NCBI GenBank assembly: GCA_016757515.1
Contig: JAERIN010000008.1
Coordinates: forward strand, 1 to 47,631
Reading direction: 5' to 3'
Source: Alphaproteobacteria bacterium
GTDB lineage: Bacteria; Pseudomonadota; Alphaproteobacteria; Micavibrionales; Micavibrionaceae
DNA length: 47,631 bases
Part shown: positions 1 to 8,248 of the stretch, one piece after another
How the letters are laid out: the number at the start of each line of letters is the position of its first letter
Position numbering within the stretch: the stretch's first letter is position 1
Position numbers and translations under genes: made by a program
Notes under the pieces: model-generated
Seen by the model: only the letters and a program-made list of their open reading frames with translations
What the model was told of the DNA's origin: nothing
Database searches by the model: none

Positions 1-13
1 AACAGCGTCTTTC

Positions 14-3000
14 ATGAAAGATGTTGAGTTTTCCAATATTTCTGGGATATTTTCTCCGTTTACGACCTATGGTGAGTTGGGCGGAGGCATTTCAGGAATC
101 CTCGTCCGTAAAAGCTACCAAGGTGCGTATTTCCAGTCCGATTTCGGGGACGCGACTGTTCGGAACTTTGCGGCAAGAAACAACACGCGGACGATGAACT
201 TCCGCAATGTCGCCGGAAGCAGCGGAAATTACTATTCAATAGATGGAAATCTAGAAACGCCGTTAGATATTTTTTGGCAATTCAATAACACTGTTTCAAA
301 GTTTTTTGTGCAGTTTTCGTTCAATAAAACTTACAAAAAGGCATCGGACAGTTCGCCACTAGAAGGCGCGCGGGTCTATATAGAAGACGCGGACGGAACG
401 CAAGCAACAAACGCGACGACAAACGCGAGTGGCGTTCTTGCCGAGCAGGTCCTCACAAAAGAAACCTATAGGTATTTGGACGGCGACACGCCGACAGCAC
501 TAACCCCGCATGTGGTCAAGGTGCGCAAATATGGATATTTATTTACTGAGTTTTCCATCTCTGTGGATGCCAAGATTGAGGGCGTGGACTTTGTTGGTGA
601 TAATCCCTTCGTAGTGGCCAATGAGGCCACGGCGGGGGCCTACACAGGTATCGCCATCAACGGCGCGGCCAAGACCATCGCGGTATCGGGCGCGCGCACT
701 TTGCAGGAGCTTTACGACTACAGCCAATGGTGGGCGGCGCAGAGCGGGAATATCCAGTACGACGCGCCCCTGTCCACGGCGGACGGCGTGGGGTTTGTCC
801 TGGACAGCGGGTGGTCCATGTCCGTCACGGGTTCGCTCACTGGCACGGGCACCCTCGCCACCAAGCCCACAGTGGCCAGCGGCGGGTTCTTTGAGGACGC
901 GGACGGGGCGATTTGGGAAGCGGGGGGTAGCCTGTACTACGCCGCGCACGCCTACATCCGGGTCAAGGACGCGGTCTCGTCGGACGACATTGAGGGCGCG
1001 GTCGTGGGCTTCGGCGACGGGGCCACGCAAACGCGCTTGCTCTACAACACCTCCTTGGCCGAGGACACCTTGGTCACGGACGCGGGCGGCGCGGCAGAGG
1101 GCTATTTTGTCTACCGCATCGGGGCCACGACCTACGCGGATACAAAGATGGTTGTGGGGGAGTACGCCCACACCTTTTCCATTGTGCCCCGCACGCTGTC
1201 CGGCGCGGCGATCGGGAGCGCGGCGAGCCCGGAGATCACGCGCCTGTCCGTAGACGCGCAGGTGACGCTGTCCAAGGCCGCCGCAGGGGCCATCACGGGC
1301 ATCGCGGTGGATGTGCCCACGGATACGATAGACCTGGGCGGGAACACGCTGGCGGACGCCTACGATAGCCTTAAGTACCAGGTGACGGCGGACGCGGACA
1401 TAGACACGGGCGTGCCGGGGTGCATGTATGCATGCCTTTACGGCCTACCGCTGACTAAGTCTGGCACTGCCTACACGGCCCGGAGCGCCACCACGATTTA
1501 CCAGGGCGTCACCATCGGCACGGACACCTATGCGGGCGGCATCGTGGAGTGGGATACGCCAGGTACCTACGCGGACGGCACCTGGAACGGCAACACCTTC
1601 CGCTTCACGGCGGCGGGCACCTACGACTTCCGCGCGGCGGGGTTCATCGGGACAGTGGTCCTGACTGCCACAGTGCCGGGGGTCATCGTGCAGGTGGCCC
1701 CGAGCGTGAGTTATGACGACACCGACCCGAACGTCACAGTGGACGCGAGCGTGGCCATCACCATCGCGAACGCCAACCTGATCGATGGCACGCGGGTGCA
1801 GCTTTACAATGTGACGCAAGGCACGGAGCTGGAGAACACCATCGTCTCCGGTGGCGCGGGCTACAGCTATGTGGCCACGCTGGGCCCGGGGCAGGAGGTG
1901 GAGAGCGGGGACACCATCCGGCTGCGATCTGACCATATAGACAGCGATGAGTTGACCGAGTTTGGGACTGCGTCTAGCGCGGGCGTGCCGTTCCTGGGGG
2001 TGCCGATCGCGGACACTGTGTACCCTCAGTGGGGGGTGGACGGCTCCACTGTCACCGAGTTCTCGGCGGACACAAGCGGCCATGTCCAGATCAACATCAA
2101 CGACCCCGACGGAAAGACCACCAAGCGTCGCCTCTTGGCGTGGCTCCGGTGGTACACCACGACCGAGGACGGCATCCGCAGCTTCTTCGGGGCGCTCACG
2201 ACCACATCGGCGGCGGATGCCCGCATAAACCAAGACGTCGTGGACTTGCAGCTTGACAATATATCCGGCACAAAAGTCACTTTCACAGATTTGGATATCA
2301 GGCTCTACAGGGCGGACAACACGGATATCATCGCTGATAGCTCGGACAGCATCCACCTGGACTATGCGGGCGTGCCGTTTGTCTCCGTCGTCACCACCTC
2401 GGGCGCGGAGGTCGTGGACGCGGCGGAGGTCGCGGGCGCGATCGCTACCACCCTCTCGGCACAGCACGGTGCCGGATCGTGGGAGGGCGGCGGCGGTCTG
2501 ACCGAGGGGGGCATAGCAACCGCCGTGCGCGCCGAACTCGGCACCGAACTCGGGCGCATAGACGCCACCATATCCAGCCGCCTCGCCACCGCGAGCTATA
2601 CGGCACCCCCCACCACCGCCGCTATAGACGCGGCCCTGACCGCCACGCACGGGGCCGGATCGTGGGCGGGGGCAACCGCCGGGGACACGGCGGCGGCGGT
2701 GCGCGCCGAATTGGCCACGGAGCTTGCGCGGGTGGATGTGGCCACATCAACGCGCTTAGCGAGTGTAGATTACACAGCCCCACCCACAACTTTAGACATA
2801 GATGCTCAGCTCTCTTTAACCCATAGCGCAGGTAGCTGGGCTGGCGCAACGGCTGAAGAGACAGCAACTGCTGTGCGTAGTGAATTGGACCCTGAGCTCG
2901 GGCGCATAGATGCTTCTGTCAGCACACGCCTTTCGGCCGCCGACTATGTCGCTGCACCAACGCCCGCAGAAATAGATTCCGCGCTTACCGCCGGGCATGG

Positions 3001-3292
3001 CGCTGGATCGTGGGCGGGGGCAACCGCCGCCGCAACTGCTATTGCTGTTCGCAGCGAATTGGCCGTTGAGCTCGCCTATATGGACATAGCTATTAGCACA
3101 CGCCTCGCAGACACAGACTATTCCGCACCAGACAATGCTACTTTGACCATTGTAAAGGACATCCTCGAAGCCGATGAGGAGCTCGCACCAACTTCTGCCA
3201 CAAAAAGGCACAAAGATACAAAGGCGATCCTTGTCCAGAAAACTGTCTCGGGCGGAAATAATACATCAACGATCTCGCTTGTGGAGGCATAA
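14..3292 (+). CDS. Tail-fibre/virion surface protein, probably 5' partial
   Basis: A 1092-residue acidic, Gly/Thr/Ala-rich protein without membrane segments, typical of phage fibres or baseplate-attached proteins. Two related modules containing an AGAxTGIA motif lie near residues 207-300 and 424-500. Four repeats of about 58 residues (HGAGSW-type motifs at residues 818, 879, 937 and 995) follow, each ending in a Tyr-x-Ala-Pro linker; their heptad-like look suggests a trimeric stalk. No ribosome site or upstream stop is visible in the first 13 bases, so translation may begin left of the window. DNA from about 610 to 2750 is clearly more GC-rich than both ends of the gene, which suggests domain exchange. 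The virion role is inferred from composition and from the neck genes that follow; the exact function is unknown. Confidence 0.7.
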   Translation: MKDVEFSNISGIFSPFTTYGELGGGISGILVRKSYQGAYFQSDFGDATVRNFAARNNTRTMNFRNVAGSSGNYYSIDGNLETPLDIFWQFNNTVSKFFVQFSFNKTYKKASDSSPLEGARVYIEDADGTQATNATTNASGVLAEQVLTKETYRYLDGDTPTALTPHVVKVRKYGYLFTEFSISVDAKIEGVDFVGDNPFVVANEATAGAYTGIAINGAAKTIAVSGARTLQELYDYSQWWAAQSGNIQYDAPLSTADGVGFVLDSGWSMSVTGSLTGTGTLATKPTVASGGFFEDADGAIWEAGGSLYYAAHAYIRVKDAVSSDDIEGAVVGFGDGATQTRLLYNTSLAEDTLVTDAGGAAEGYFVYRIGATTYADTKMVVGEYAHTFSIVPRTLSGAAIGSAASPEITRLSVDAQVTLSKAAAGAITGIAVDVPTDTIDLGGNTLADAYDSLKYQVTADADIDTGVPGCMYACLYGLPLTKSGTAYTARSATTIYQGVTIGTDTYAGGIVEWDTPGTYADGTWNGNTFRFTAAGTYDFRAAGFIGTVVLTATVPGVIVQVAPSVSYDDTDPNVTVDASVAITIANANLIDGTRVQLYNVTQGTELENTIVSGGAGYSYVATLGPGQEVESGDTIRLRSDHIDSDELTEFGTASSAGVPFLGVPIADTVYPQWGVDGSTVTEFSADTSGHVQININDPDGKTTKRRLLAWLRWYTTTEDGIRSFFGALTTTSAADARINQDVVDLQLDNISGTKVTFTDLDIRLYRADNTDIIADSSDSIHLDYAGVPFVSVVTTSGAEVVDAAEVAGAIATTLSAQHGAGSWEGGGGLTEGGIATAVRAELGTELGRIDATISSRLATASYTAPPTTAAIDAALTATHGAGSWAGATAGDTAAAVRAELATELARVDVATSTRLASVDYTAPPTTLDIDAQLSLTHSAGSWAGATAEETATAVRSELDPELGRIDASVSTRLSAADYVAAPTPAEIDSALTAGHGAGSWAGATAAATAIAVRSELAVELAYMDIAISTRLADTDYSAPDNATLTIVKDILEADEELAPTSATKRHKDTKAILVQKTVSGGNNTSTISLVEA

Positions 3293-3444
3293 TGTGGGAT
3301 TCTTACTACTACATCGCGGGCGAGCAGGGTATTATTGTCCTGGGGATGGGATTAGACGCTCCGGAGAGGCTGGAAATTGAAGAATCAAGCAGCATTATTG
3401 ATGTTTTTGTGGATGATGGCACTGTTGACATAGAGGTTTGCTAA
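3292..3444 (+). CDS. Small hypothetical protein (50 aa)
   Basis: ATG overlaps the TAA of the fibre gene (TAATG) and has a GGAGG five bases upstream. The product begins MWDSYYYIAGEQG and is acidic at its C-terminus, with no membrane segment. Its stop overlaps the next ATG, so it sits in a coupled structural operon. It may be a small chaperone or accessory of the fibre-like proteins on either side; I do not recognise a family. Confidence 0.6.
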   Translation: MWDSYYYIAGEQGIIVLGMGLDAPERLEIEESSSIIDVFVDDGTVDIEVC

Positions 3445-3809
3445 TGGCGAGCATAGACCAGACCCAGAATGCTTCATTCGATATTGAGTGGGCGAGGGGC
3501 GACAATGACCCGAAGTTGTTTCGCATAAAGAGCGGCGGTAGCGTTGTTGACATTTCTGAGTGGGTGTTAAGGATGGCGGTCAATTCTGAGCTGAACCCTG
3601 CCGACGGCCAGAAACAGATCTTCTCCGTTCAAGGCCAGTTTGTCACGGACGGAAAAGACGGTGAAGTTTATTTTACACCACCAGCCGGGAGCTTGGACAG
3701 CATACCTGCCCCAGTCATAGTTTATTATGATATCAGCAGAGTGTCTCCTAGCAAGAAGACACTTTTGAAAGGCAAAGTAAATATAATAATGGACATAGAC
3801 AAGTCATGA
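3444..3809 (+). CDS. BppU-like baseplate/decoration N-domain protein
   Basis: A 121-residue protein. The N-terminal pattern (FDIEWARGDNDPKLFRIKSG followed by VVDISEW) resembles the N-terminal fold of BppU-type baseplate proteins, in which a short beta domain receives a 'property plus verb' segment. ATG at 3444 overlaps the upstream stop and has GAGG upstream; an in-frame TTG six bases earlier is less likely. The gene lies between the fibre-like protein and the neck genes and is probably a small virion component. The family call rests on pattern resemblance. Confidence 0.55.
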   Translation: MASIDQTQNASFDIEWARGDNDPKLFRIKSGGSVVDISEWVLRMAVNSELNPADGQKQIFSVQGQFVTDGKDGEVYFTPPAGSLDSIPAPVIVYYDISRVSPSKKTLLKGKVNIIMDIDKS

Positions 3810-4639
3810 CAATTGTAGTTGAAGATGGTACGGGGATTTTCAATGCAAATGGGTACATTTCGCTTGCGTACGCTTCAGAGTATCTTTCGCTTAGAGGGAG
3901 ATCTCTTGAGAACAATTGGGCCGGGCGTTCTATTTCAGACAAAGAAGCTGCGATAATATCCGCGACGGATTATATTGAAAGCAGGTGGGCACCTCATTTT
4001 CGAGGCAAGAAGAGATTTGTTGGCTCTGATAGGTATAGGGCAACTTTTACTCTTAGCGCGGTCCCGTCAACAGGGGACAAAATCACAGTTGCTGGAGTCG
4101 ATTATGTTTATGGCGGAGGTGTTGAGATAGGCCAGGACATATCGCTTTGCCTTGATGCACTTTCCGAAGCTGTGAATGGCGATGGCGTCTTTTCGACATA
4201 CAGAGACCTCCTCGACAAGCTCGTTTTCGAATATAGAGCACCAGGGATATCCGGCAATGGTGTTCAGGTGTCTTCGAACTTCTCTTCTGGGGTTTGGTCT
4301 TCAGGAACGCTCATCGGCTCACTTTCTAATTCGCAACCGCTAAGTTTCCCGAGAGAGTTCCTATATGGCCCTTCAGGAGAAGAGATTGTTGGTGTCCCAG
4401 AAGAGATAATGAAAGCAACTGCGGAATATGCGATAAGAGCTGTTGGGTCTTCCCTTGTGCCGGACCCTCTCGTTGACAATACTTCGAGAGTCATAAAGCT
4501 GCAAAGAAAGCGCGTTGGCCCCATAGAGACAGAGACAGAGTATCAAGAAGGGGCGAACTTCGGTGTTGCTATAAGACCTTATCCTGCCGCAGACCTTTTA
4601 ATATCGAAATTCACAAAGCCTGGCGGAGTTTATAGATAA
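3806..4639 (+). CDS. DnaT-like / head-tail adaptor family protein with inserted module
   Basis: The N-terminal segment (VEDGTG..NANGYISLAYASEYL, then AAIISATDYIESRW) and the C-terminal segment (VPEEIMKATAEYAIRA) match the phage family often labelled 'DnaT-like ssDNA-binding protein', which sits at the head-tail connector position. The family is usually under 200 residues. This 277-residue copy carries an insert at about residues 72-175 beginning TFTLSAVPSTGDKITVAG, which resembles a module in the virion protein at 10806. It starts with an ATGA overlap of the previous stop and is followed immediately by the neck protein gene. Most likely it joins the portal to the neck; the DNA-binding label in databases is doubtful. 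Confidence 0.7.
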   Translation: MTIVVEDGTGIFNANGYISLAYASEYLSLRGRSLENNWAGRSISDKEAAIISATDYIESRWAPHFRGKKRFVGSDRYRATFTLSAVPSTGDKITVAGVDYVYGGGVEIGQDISLCLDALSEAVNGDGVFSTYRDLLDKLVFEYRAPGISGNGVQVSSNFSSGVWSSGTLIGSLSNSQPLSFPREFLYGPSGEEIVGVPEEIMKATAEYAIRAVGSSLVPDPLVDNTSRVIKLQRKRVGPIETETEYQEGANFGVAIRPYPAADLLISKFTKPGGVYR

Positions 4640-5040
4640 TGCTTGATTGGCAGGGATTGGCAGATGAGGCTCGGGAGATTCTTGATGCTCTCCCTGGTAG
4701 GCAAGTCACGCTCGTCAAGTTAGCACCCGCCCCAGACTCATCCACTACACCATGGAGGACAGAAAGTTCTAGGTCTACACCAGAAAAAACGCTCACCATA
4801 AATGCTGTGTTTGTGCCATTTTCAGGACTGTCCCACCTAGGGCGTAGGGAAAATCAAGAAGACTTGTTCAGCGGGGCAGAACAAGTCTTGCTCTTCGCCC
4901 CCGGCAAGGGCGGACCAACGGACATCATGGAATACAATGAAATCATAGACACTGATGGAAGCAGGTGGACGATAACAAAAGTTGATACCCTTGCCCCGTC
5001 CACAGAAGTTCTTCTTTATTCAATAGGTGTTAAGAGATGA
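4639..5040 (+). CDS. Head closure / neck protein
   Basis: A 133-residue protein between the adaptor and the tail terminator, where head-closure proteins are found. It contains LTINAVFVPFSG, an EQVLLFAPG strand and a D-x-D-G-SRWTI-x-KVDTL ending, a beta-barrel pattern seen in head-closure or stopper proteins. ATG overlaps the previous stop codon (TAATG). The call rests on gene order and strand pattern; no catalytic motif is expected. Confidence 0.6.
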   Translation: MLDWQGLADEAREILDALPGRQVTLVKLAPAPDSSTTPWRTESSRSTPEKTLTINAVFVPFSGLSHLGRRENQEDLFSGAEQVLLFAPGKGGPTDIMEYNEIIDTDGSRWTITKVDTLAPSTEVLLYSIGVKR

Positions 5041-5441
5041 CCCCGAAAGAAGCCAGAGATGAGATCATGGCGCTTTTTGTCGCTGGGTGGTCTTCTACGG
5101 GGGTCGATCTTAGATTCTGGAATGCGCCCGGCCCGTTGCCTAAGGATGGGAGCCCATGGGCGAGAATTATCATAAAACACACACAAGGCGGCAATGCCTC
5201 CATATCCTCTAAGAGATTCACAAGGTCTGGCATTGTTTTTGTCGAGATCCATACACCCATCGGAAAGGGCTTTACAGAAGCTGACGATCTAGCTAAAATA
5301 GCAATGGATGTCTTTCAAGGGAAAAGCACCCCAGGCGGAGTTTGGTTCAGAGATGTAAGGCTTCTTGAGACAGACGCAGAAGGGCATTGGTCTCAAGTCA
5401 ATGTTGTTGCTGATTTTACATATGATGAGTTCTTATCATGA
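5037..5441 (+). CDS. Tail terminator protein
   Basis: 134 residues. The pattern of an N-terminal helix, then WARIIIKHTQGG, a SRSG-like turn (FTRSGIVFVEIHTPIG) and a C-terminal beta strand (WSQVNVVADFTYDEF) fits the lambda gpU/DUF4128-type tail terminators that cap the tail tube and meet the head. It overlaps the previous gene by four bases (ATGA) and the tail tube gene by four, indicating translational coupling. Position directly before the tube gene supports the call. Confidence 0.7.
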   Translation: MTPKEARDEIMALFVAGWSSTGVDLRFWNAPGPLPKDGSPWARIIIKHTQGGNASISSKRFTRSGIVFVEIHTPIGKGFTEADDLAKIAMDVFQGKSTPGGVWFRDVRLLETDAEGHWSQVNVVADFTYDEFLS

Positions 5442-7081
5442 CAGAAGTAAAGAAGATCGATTCGAACATAACTGGGCTGCGCATAGCGAAGGAGACTTCC
5501 CTCGGGAACCTCCCTGCATTGCCAACTTGGTACCCTCTTGAGCCGAATTCTTTTAGCGACTTTGGCGGCCAGCTCTCCCTTGTGGCCAGAGACCCGATTA
5601 ACCCTTCCCGCCAGAGGAAGAAGGGGGTCATTACAGATCTTGATGCTTCTGGCGGGTTTGAGCAAGACTTGACCTTCACAAATCTCTCGCACCTTTGGCC
5701 GGGCCTTTTCCTCGCGAAAAAGCGTCAGAAGGCCATTAACACCGCTGGATCCTCGACCCCTGCAGACGATATCGTGAGCATTGGCACTTCGGACGATATT
5801 GTCCTTGGTGTTGGTGGCGGGGCGAAATATCAGGCCGGAGATCTGATTTGGCTGGAAGGCTTTGCGACCGCTTCGAACAATGGCCTGAAGGTTGTTGAAT
5901 CTATCAACTCTGACACATTGACTGTTGCAGAGACGTTGGCCGAAGATGCTGCACCTGCGGACGGTGCAACGATTAAGGCTGTTGGGCACCAGTTCGGCTC
6001 TGGGGAGCTCACTGTCGCAAGGACGGCTGGCTCCCTGCCCACTCTTGTCTCTTCTGGCACGCAGATGGATTCCTTCGGGTTCATCCCTGGTGAGACGATC
6101 TACATCGGCGGAGACACAGATGGGGTTATCGGTGACAGATTCACAGGCGAAAGCAATAATGGCTTCGCCCGGATTGCAGCCATCTCCGCGACCACGCTGA
6201 CGCTCGATAAGACTTCGGGCGGCGCTGATGGGACGACAGAGATGGTCACAGAAGCTGGCGGAACAAAGACCGTCAGGATCTTCTTCGGCGATCTTATACG
6301 GAATGAGACATCCGTCGGGGATAATTTCGACAAGGCATCCTACACGATCGTTAGGCTTCTGGGGGCCCCTAACCCACAGGCCAATCCAACGGAAATACAG
6401 TCTGAGGCCTTGACAGGCGCAGTCTTGGGTGAGTTTACACTTAATATCCGTCAGGCCGACAAGATCATGACGGAGTGGAGCTTCACTGCTATAAACAACC
6501 TCCAACGCTCTGGTTCTGTGAGCGATGGGGAAGAACCATTGACGGAGGCAGGGACAGAAGTTTCAATCCCAGAGGCAACAGCTTACAACACCTCTTCCGA
6601 CTTTTCGAGGATGCGTTTAGCGATTGTTCGCCCGACGATAGGGGGTGTCAGTGAGCTTGCCGCCCCCACCCCATTGTTCGCATATGTGACGGAAGCCACG
6701 ATCAATGTCTCTAACAATGTGAAGCCTGATAAGGCGGTTTCTATTCTTGGGGGCTTTGATGTCACGCTTGGCTCCTTCCAAGTTGGTGGTTCCATTAATG
6801 CATATTTCTCAGATGTTGCTGCTGTGAAGGCGGTGAGGGATAATGCGGATGTGACACTAGACATTGCAATGGTTAAAGACTTCGGGACAGGCGCTCTTCA
6901 GAGGAAGGCTGGCCTGTACTGGGACATCCCTCTGATAGCTCTCGGAGATGGTCGGCTTAATGTCACTAAAGATGAAGCGATAATGATTCCCCTTGAGACC
7001 GAAGCGGCTGAGTATGAGCCTTTCGGCCATACCCTAGTCTTGCAAGAGTTTTACTATCTCCCCAACAACGCAGATTCATAA
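5438..7081 (+). CDS. Major tail tube protein
   Basis: 547 residues. The N-terminus (ITGLRIAKETSLGNLP, then WYPLEPNSFSDFGG) and the RKKGVITDLDASGGFEQDLT region match the phage tail tube family found in many siphophages of Gram-negative hosts. It is longer than typical tubes of 150-350 residues, so it probably carries extra surface domains (two GET(I/L)xIG-type beta modules near residues 110-280). It is the last gene before the tail-assembly chaperones and is followed by a strong AAGGAG site for the next gene. Confidence 0.8.
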   Translation: MTEVKKIDSNITGLRIAKETSLGNLPALPTWYPLEPNSFSDFGGQLSLVARDPINPSRQRKKGVITDLDASGGFEQDLTFTNLSHLWPGLFLAKKRQKAINTAGSSTPADDIVSIGTSDDIVLGVGGGAKYQAGDLIWLEGFATASNNGLKVVESINSDTLTVAETLAEDAAPADGATIKAVGHQFGSGELTVARTAGSLPTLVSSGTQMDSFGFIPGETIYIGGDTDGVIGDRFTGESNNGFARIAAISATTLTLDKTSGGADGTTEMVTEAGGTKTVRIFFGDLIRNETSVGDNFDKASYTIVRLLGAPNPQANPTEIQSEALTGAVLGEFTLNIRQADKIMTEWSFTAINNLQRSGSVSDGEEPLTEAGTEVSIPEATAYNTSSDFSRMRLAIVRPTIGGVSELAAPTPLFAYVTEATINVSNNVKPDKAVSILGGFDVTLGSFQVGGSINAYFSDVAAVKAVRDNADVTLDIAMVKDFGTGALQRKAGLYWDIPLIALGDGRLNVTKDEAIMIPLETEAAEYEPFGHTLVLQEFYYLPNNADS

Positions 7082-7090
7082 GGAGTGAAG

Positions 7091-7507
7091 ATGGCGCTAA
7101 AATTGTCAAATGCACTGTCGAATTTCGGCAGATATGAGTTTGTTGATCTTGATTGTGGGGAGTTCTCCATCAAGATAAAGCAGTGTGCGTCTCACAATGC
7201 GCAAGTGAAGGCCGAGATTTCTAGGATCGCTCTGCGGTCAAAGAAGACTTCTATAGTGAGCTCTCCAACTTCCCTGACTGGGTCGGAAGAAGGGGACATT
7301 GAGTTCTTCATAAAGTTCATCATCGTTGGCTGGGGAGAAAAGCCCTTAAAAGACGACGATGGAGTTGAAGTCCCTTGCACGCCAGAGAATCTGAAAGAGA
7401 TCTTCACATCCTCCCAAGAAGGAAGGATCCTTTTTGATAAGATCAAGATCGCATCCATGGACGATGCGATGTTCGCGGTCTCGGACACCGACACAAAAAA
7501 CTTCTAG
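7091..7507 (+). CDS. Tail assembly chaperone, gpG-like
   Basis: 138 residues from the ATG at 7091, which is correctly spaced from AAGGAG; an in-frame GTG at 7085 lies inside that site. It lies between tail tube and tape measure, like lambda gpG. The last codons are ACA AAA AAC TTC TAG, containing the slippery heptamer A AAA AAC in the correct phase, so a fraction of ribosomes should shift -1 into the next ORF. The chaperone role (binding the tape measure during tail assembly) is inferred from position and the frameshift. Confidence 0.85.
   Translation: MALKLSNALSNFGRYEFVDLDCGEFSIKIKQCASHNAQVKAEISRIALRSKKTSIVSSPTSLTGSEEGDIEFFIKFIIVGWGEKPLKDDDGVEVPCTPENLKEIFTSSQEGRILFDKIKIASMDDAMFAVSDTDTKNF
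7495..7501 (+). promoter_or_regulatory. -1 programmed ribosomal frameshift site (A AAA AAC)
   Basis: The heptamer is read in frame zero as xxA AAA AAC, the canonical X XXY YYZ form. Three bases after it the gpG-like frame reaches a stop (TAG 7505-7507). The -1 frame is open through the heptamer to 7875. The predicted fusion is 261 residues (7091-7501, then 7501-7875). Confidence 0.9.
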
Positions 7508-7875
7508 AGGTCTTGGAGTTCTGGATCGTAAATGGTTCAAGCTACCAAGGCGTCGTAAAAGCTGCAGCAGATTCTCGCAAAGGGCTGCCAGAGAAGTTCA
7601 TAGAGATCGGCGAGATGACTGAGCCTTGGATGGCTTTTTACATCGAATCGTTCTTCGAGCTTAGCACAGAGCGCAGCGTCGGGATGGGCATAGGCCCTAT
7701 CCCATGGTCTTCAATTTTCAATTATGCGTCTGCCTTTGAATTCACAGGTAGCGACTATCACACATTTCATAGTATAATAAGGGCAATGGACTCCCATTAT
7801 CTAAGGATGAAGGCCAATGACTCCAAAAGAATTCCAGAAGCGAATGGGAACTCTCGCAAAAAACATAAAAGTTAA
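7501..7875 (+). CDS. Tail assembly chaperone, gpT-like extension (frameshift product)
   Basis: This ORF has no ATG or ribosome site near its beginning; the only start candidate is a TTG at 7513, and the frame is open back through the slippery heptamer. It is therefore best read as the C-terminal part of a G-GT fusion made by -1 frameshifting, adding about 124 residues. It includes WMAFYIESFFEL and IPWSSIFNYASAFEF. Its end overlaps the next gene by 59 bases. The fusion is expected to recruit the tape measure and tail tube during assembly, as in lambda. Confidence 0.85.
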   Translation, partial: LLEVLEFWIVNGSSYQGVVKAAADSRKGLPEKFIEIGEMTEPWMAFYIESFFELSTERSVGMGIGPIPWSSIFNYASAFEFTGSDYHTFHSIIRAMDSHYLRMKANDSKRIPEANGNSRKKHKS

Positions 7876-8248
7876 TGTCCCGAAAGTTGTGCAGAAAGCC
7901 GCCCTCGTGGTCGACCAGACATTGGTCACAGGCACCCCCGTCGATACAGGGCGGGCCAGGTCGAATTGGCAAGTCTCGACTTCGGGCCCAGCGTCCGGCG
8001 AAAGAAGTGCATTTGTTCCTGGCACTAAAGGCTCAACAGGTGCAGCGAACATAGACGCACAACTTGCCTATGCACGAGGTGTGATTCTCGGATATCAGAG
8101 CGGATCGATCTGGATCAGCAATGTTCTTTCTTACATCGGCATTCTTAATTCTGAGGCAACCCCTTCTGTCCAGGCCCCGCCCGGCTTTGTGCAAATTGCA
8201 GTTGCAGCTGGGGTTGGGGCTGTTAAAGGTGCGAGGGTTCTTCAGTGA
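7817..8248 (+). CDS. HK97 gp10-like neck/tail protein
   Basis: 143 residues. The core VPVDTGRARSNW-like motif (TPVDTGRARSNWQVS) followed by YARGVILGYQSGSIW is the signature of the HK97 gp10 / minor tail family, which usually lies in the neck cluster before the tail terminator. Here it lies between the chaperones and the tape measure, which is unusual. The start ATG lies inside the end of the frameshift ORF and has AAGGATGAAGG upstream. Its stop overlaps the tape measure start (GTGA). Confidence 0.75.
   Translation: MTPKEFQKRMGTLAKNIKVNVPKVVQKAALVVDQTLVTGTPVDTGRARSNWQVSTSGPASGERSAFVPGTKGSTGAANIDAQLAYARGVILGYQSGSIWISNVLSYIGILNSEATPSVQAPPGFVQIAVAAGVGAVKGARVLQ

Noticed and set aside
1445-2650. 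Long open frame on the - strand opposite the fibre gene (about 400 codons)
   Set aside because: It is a by-product of the GC-rich fibre DNA; Arg/Gly-rich translation without domains or ribosome site, and it opposes a well-supported gene.
5393-6505. Open frame of 370 codons on the - strand opposite the tail tube gene
   Set aside because: It overlaps a clear structural gene, has no domain pattern, and no promoter on that strand.
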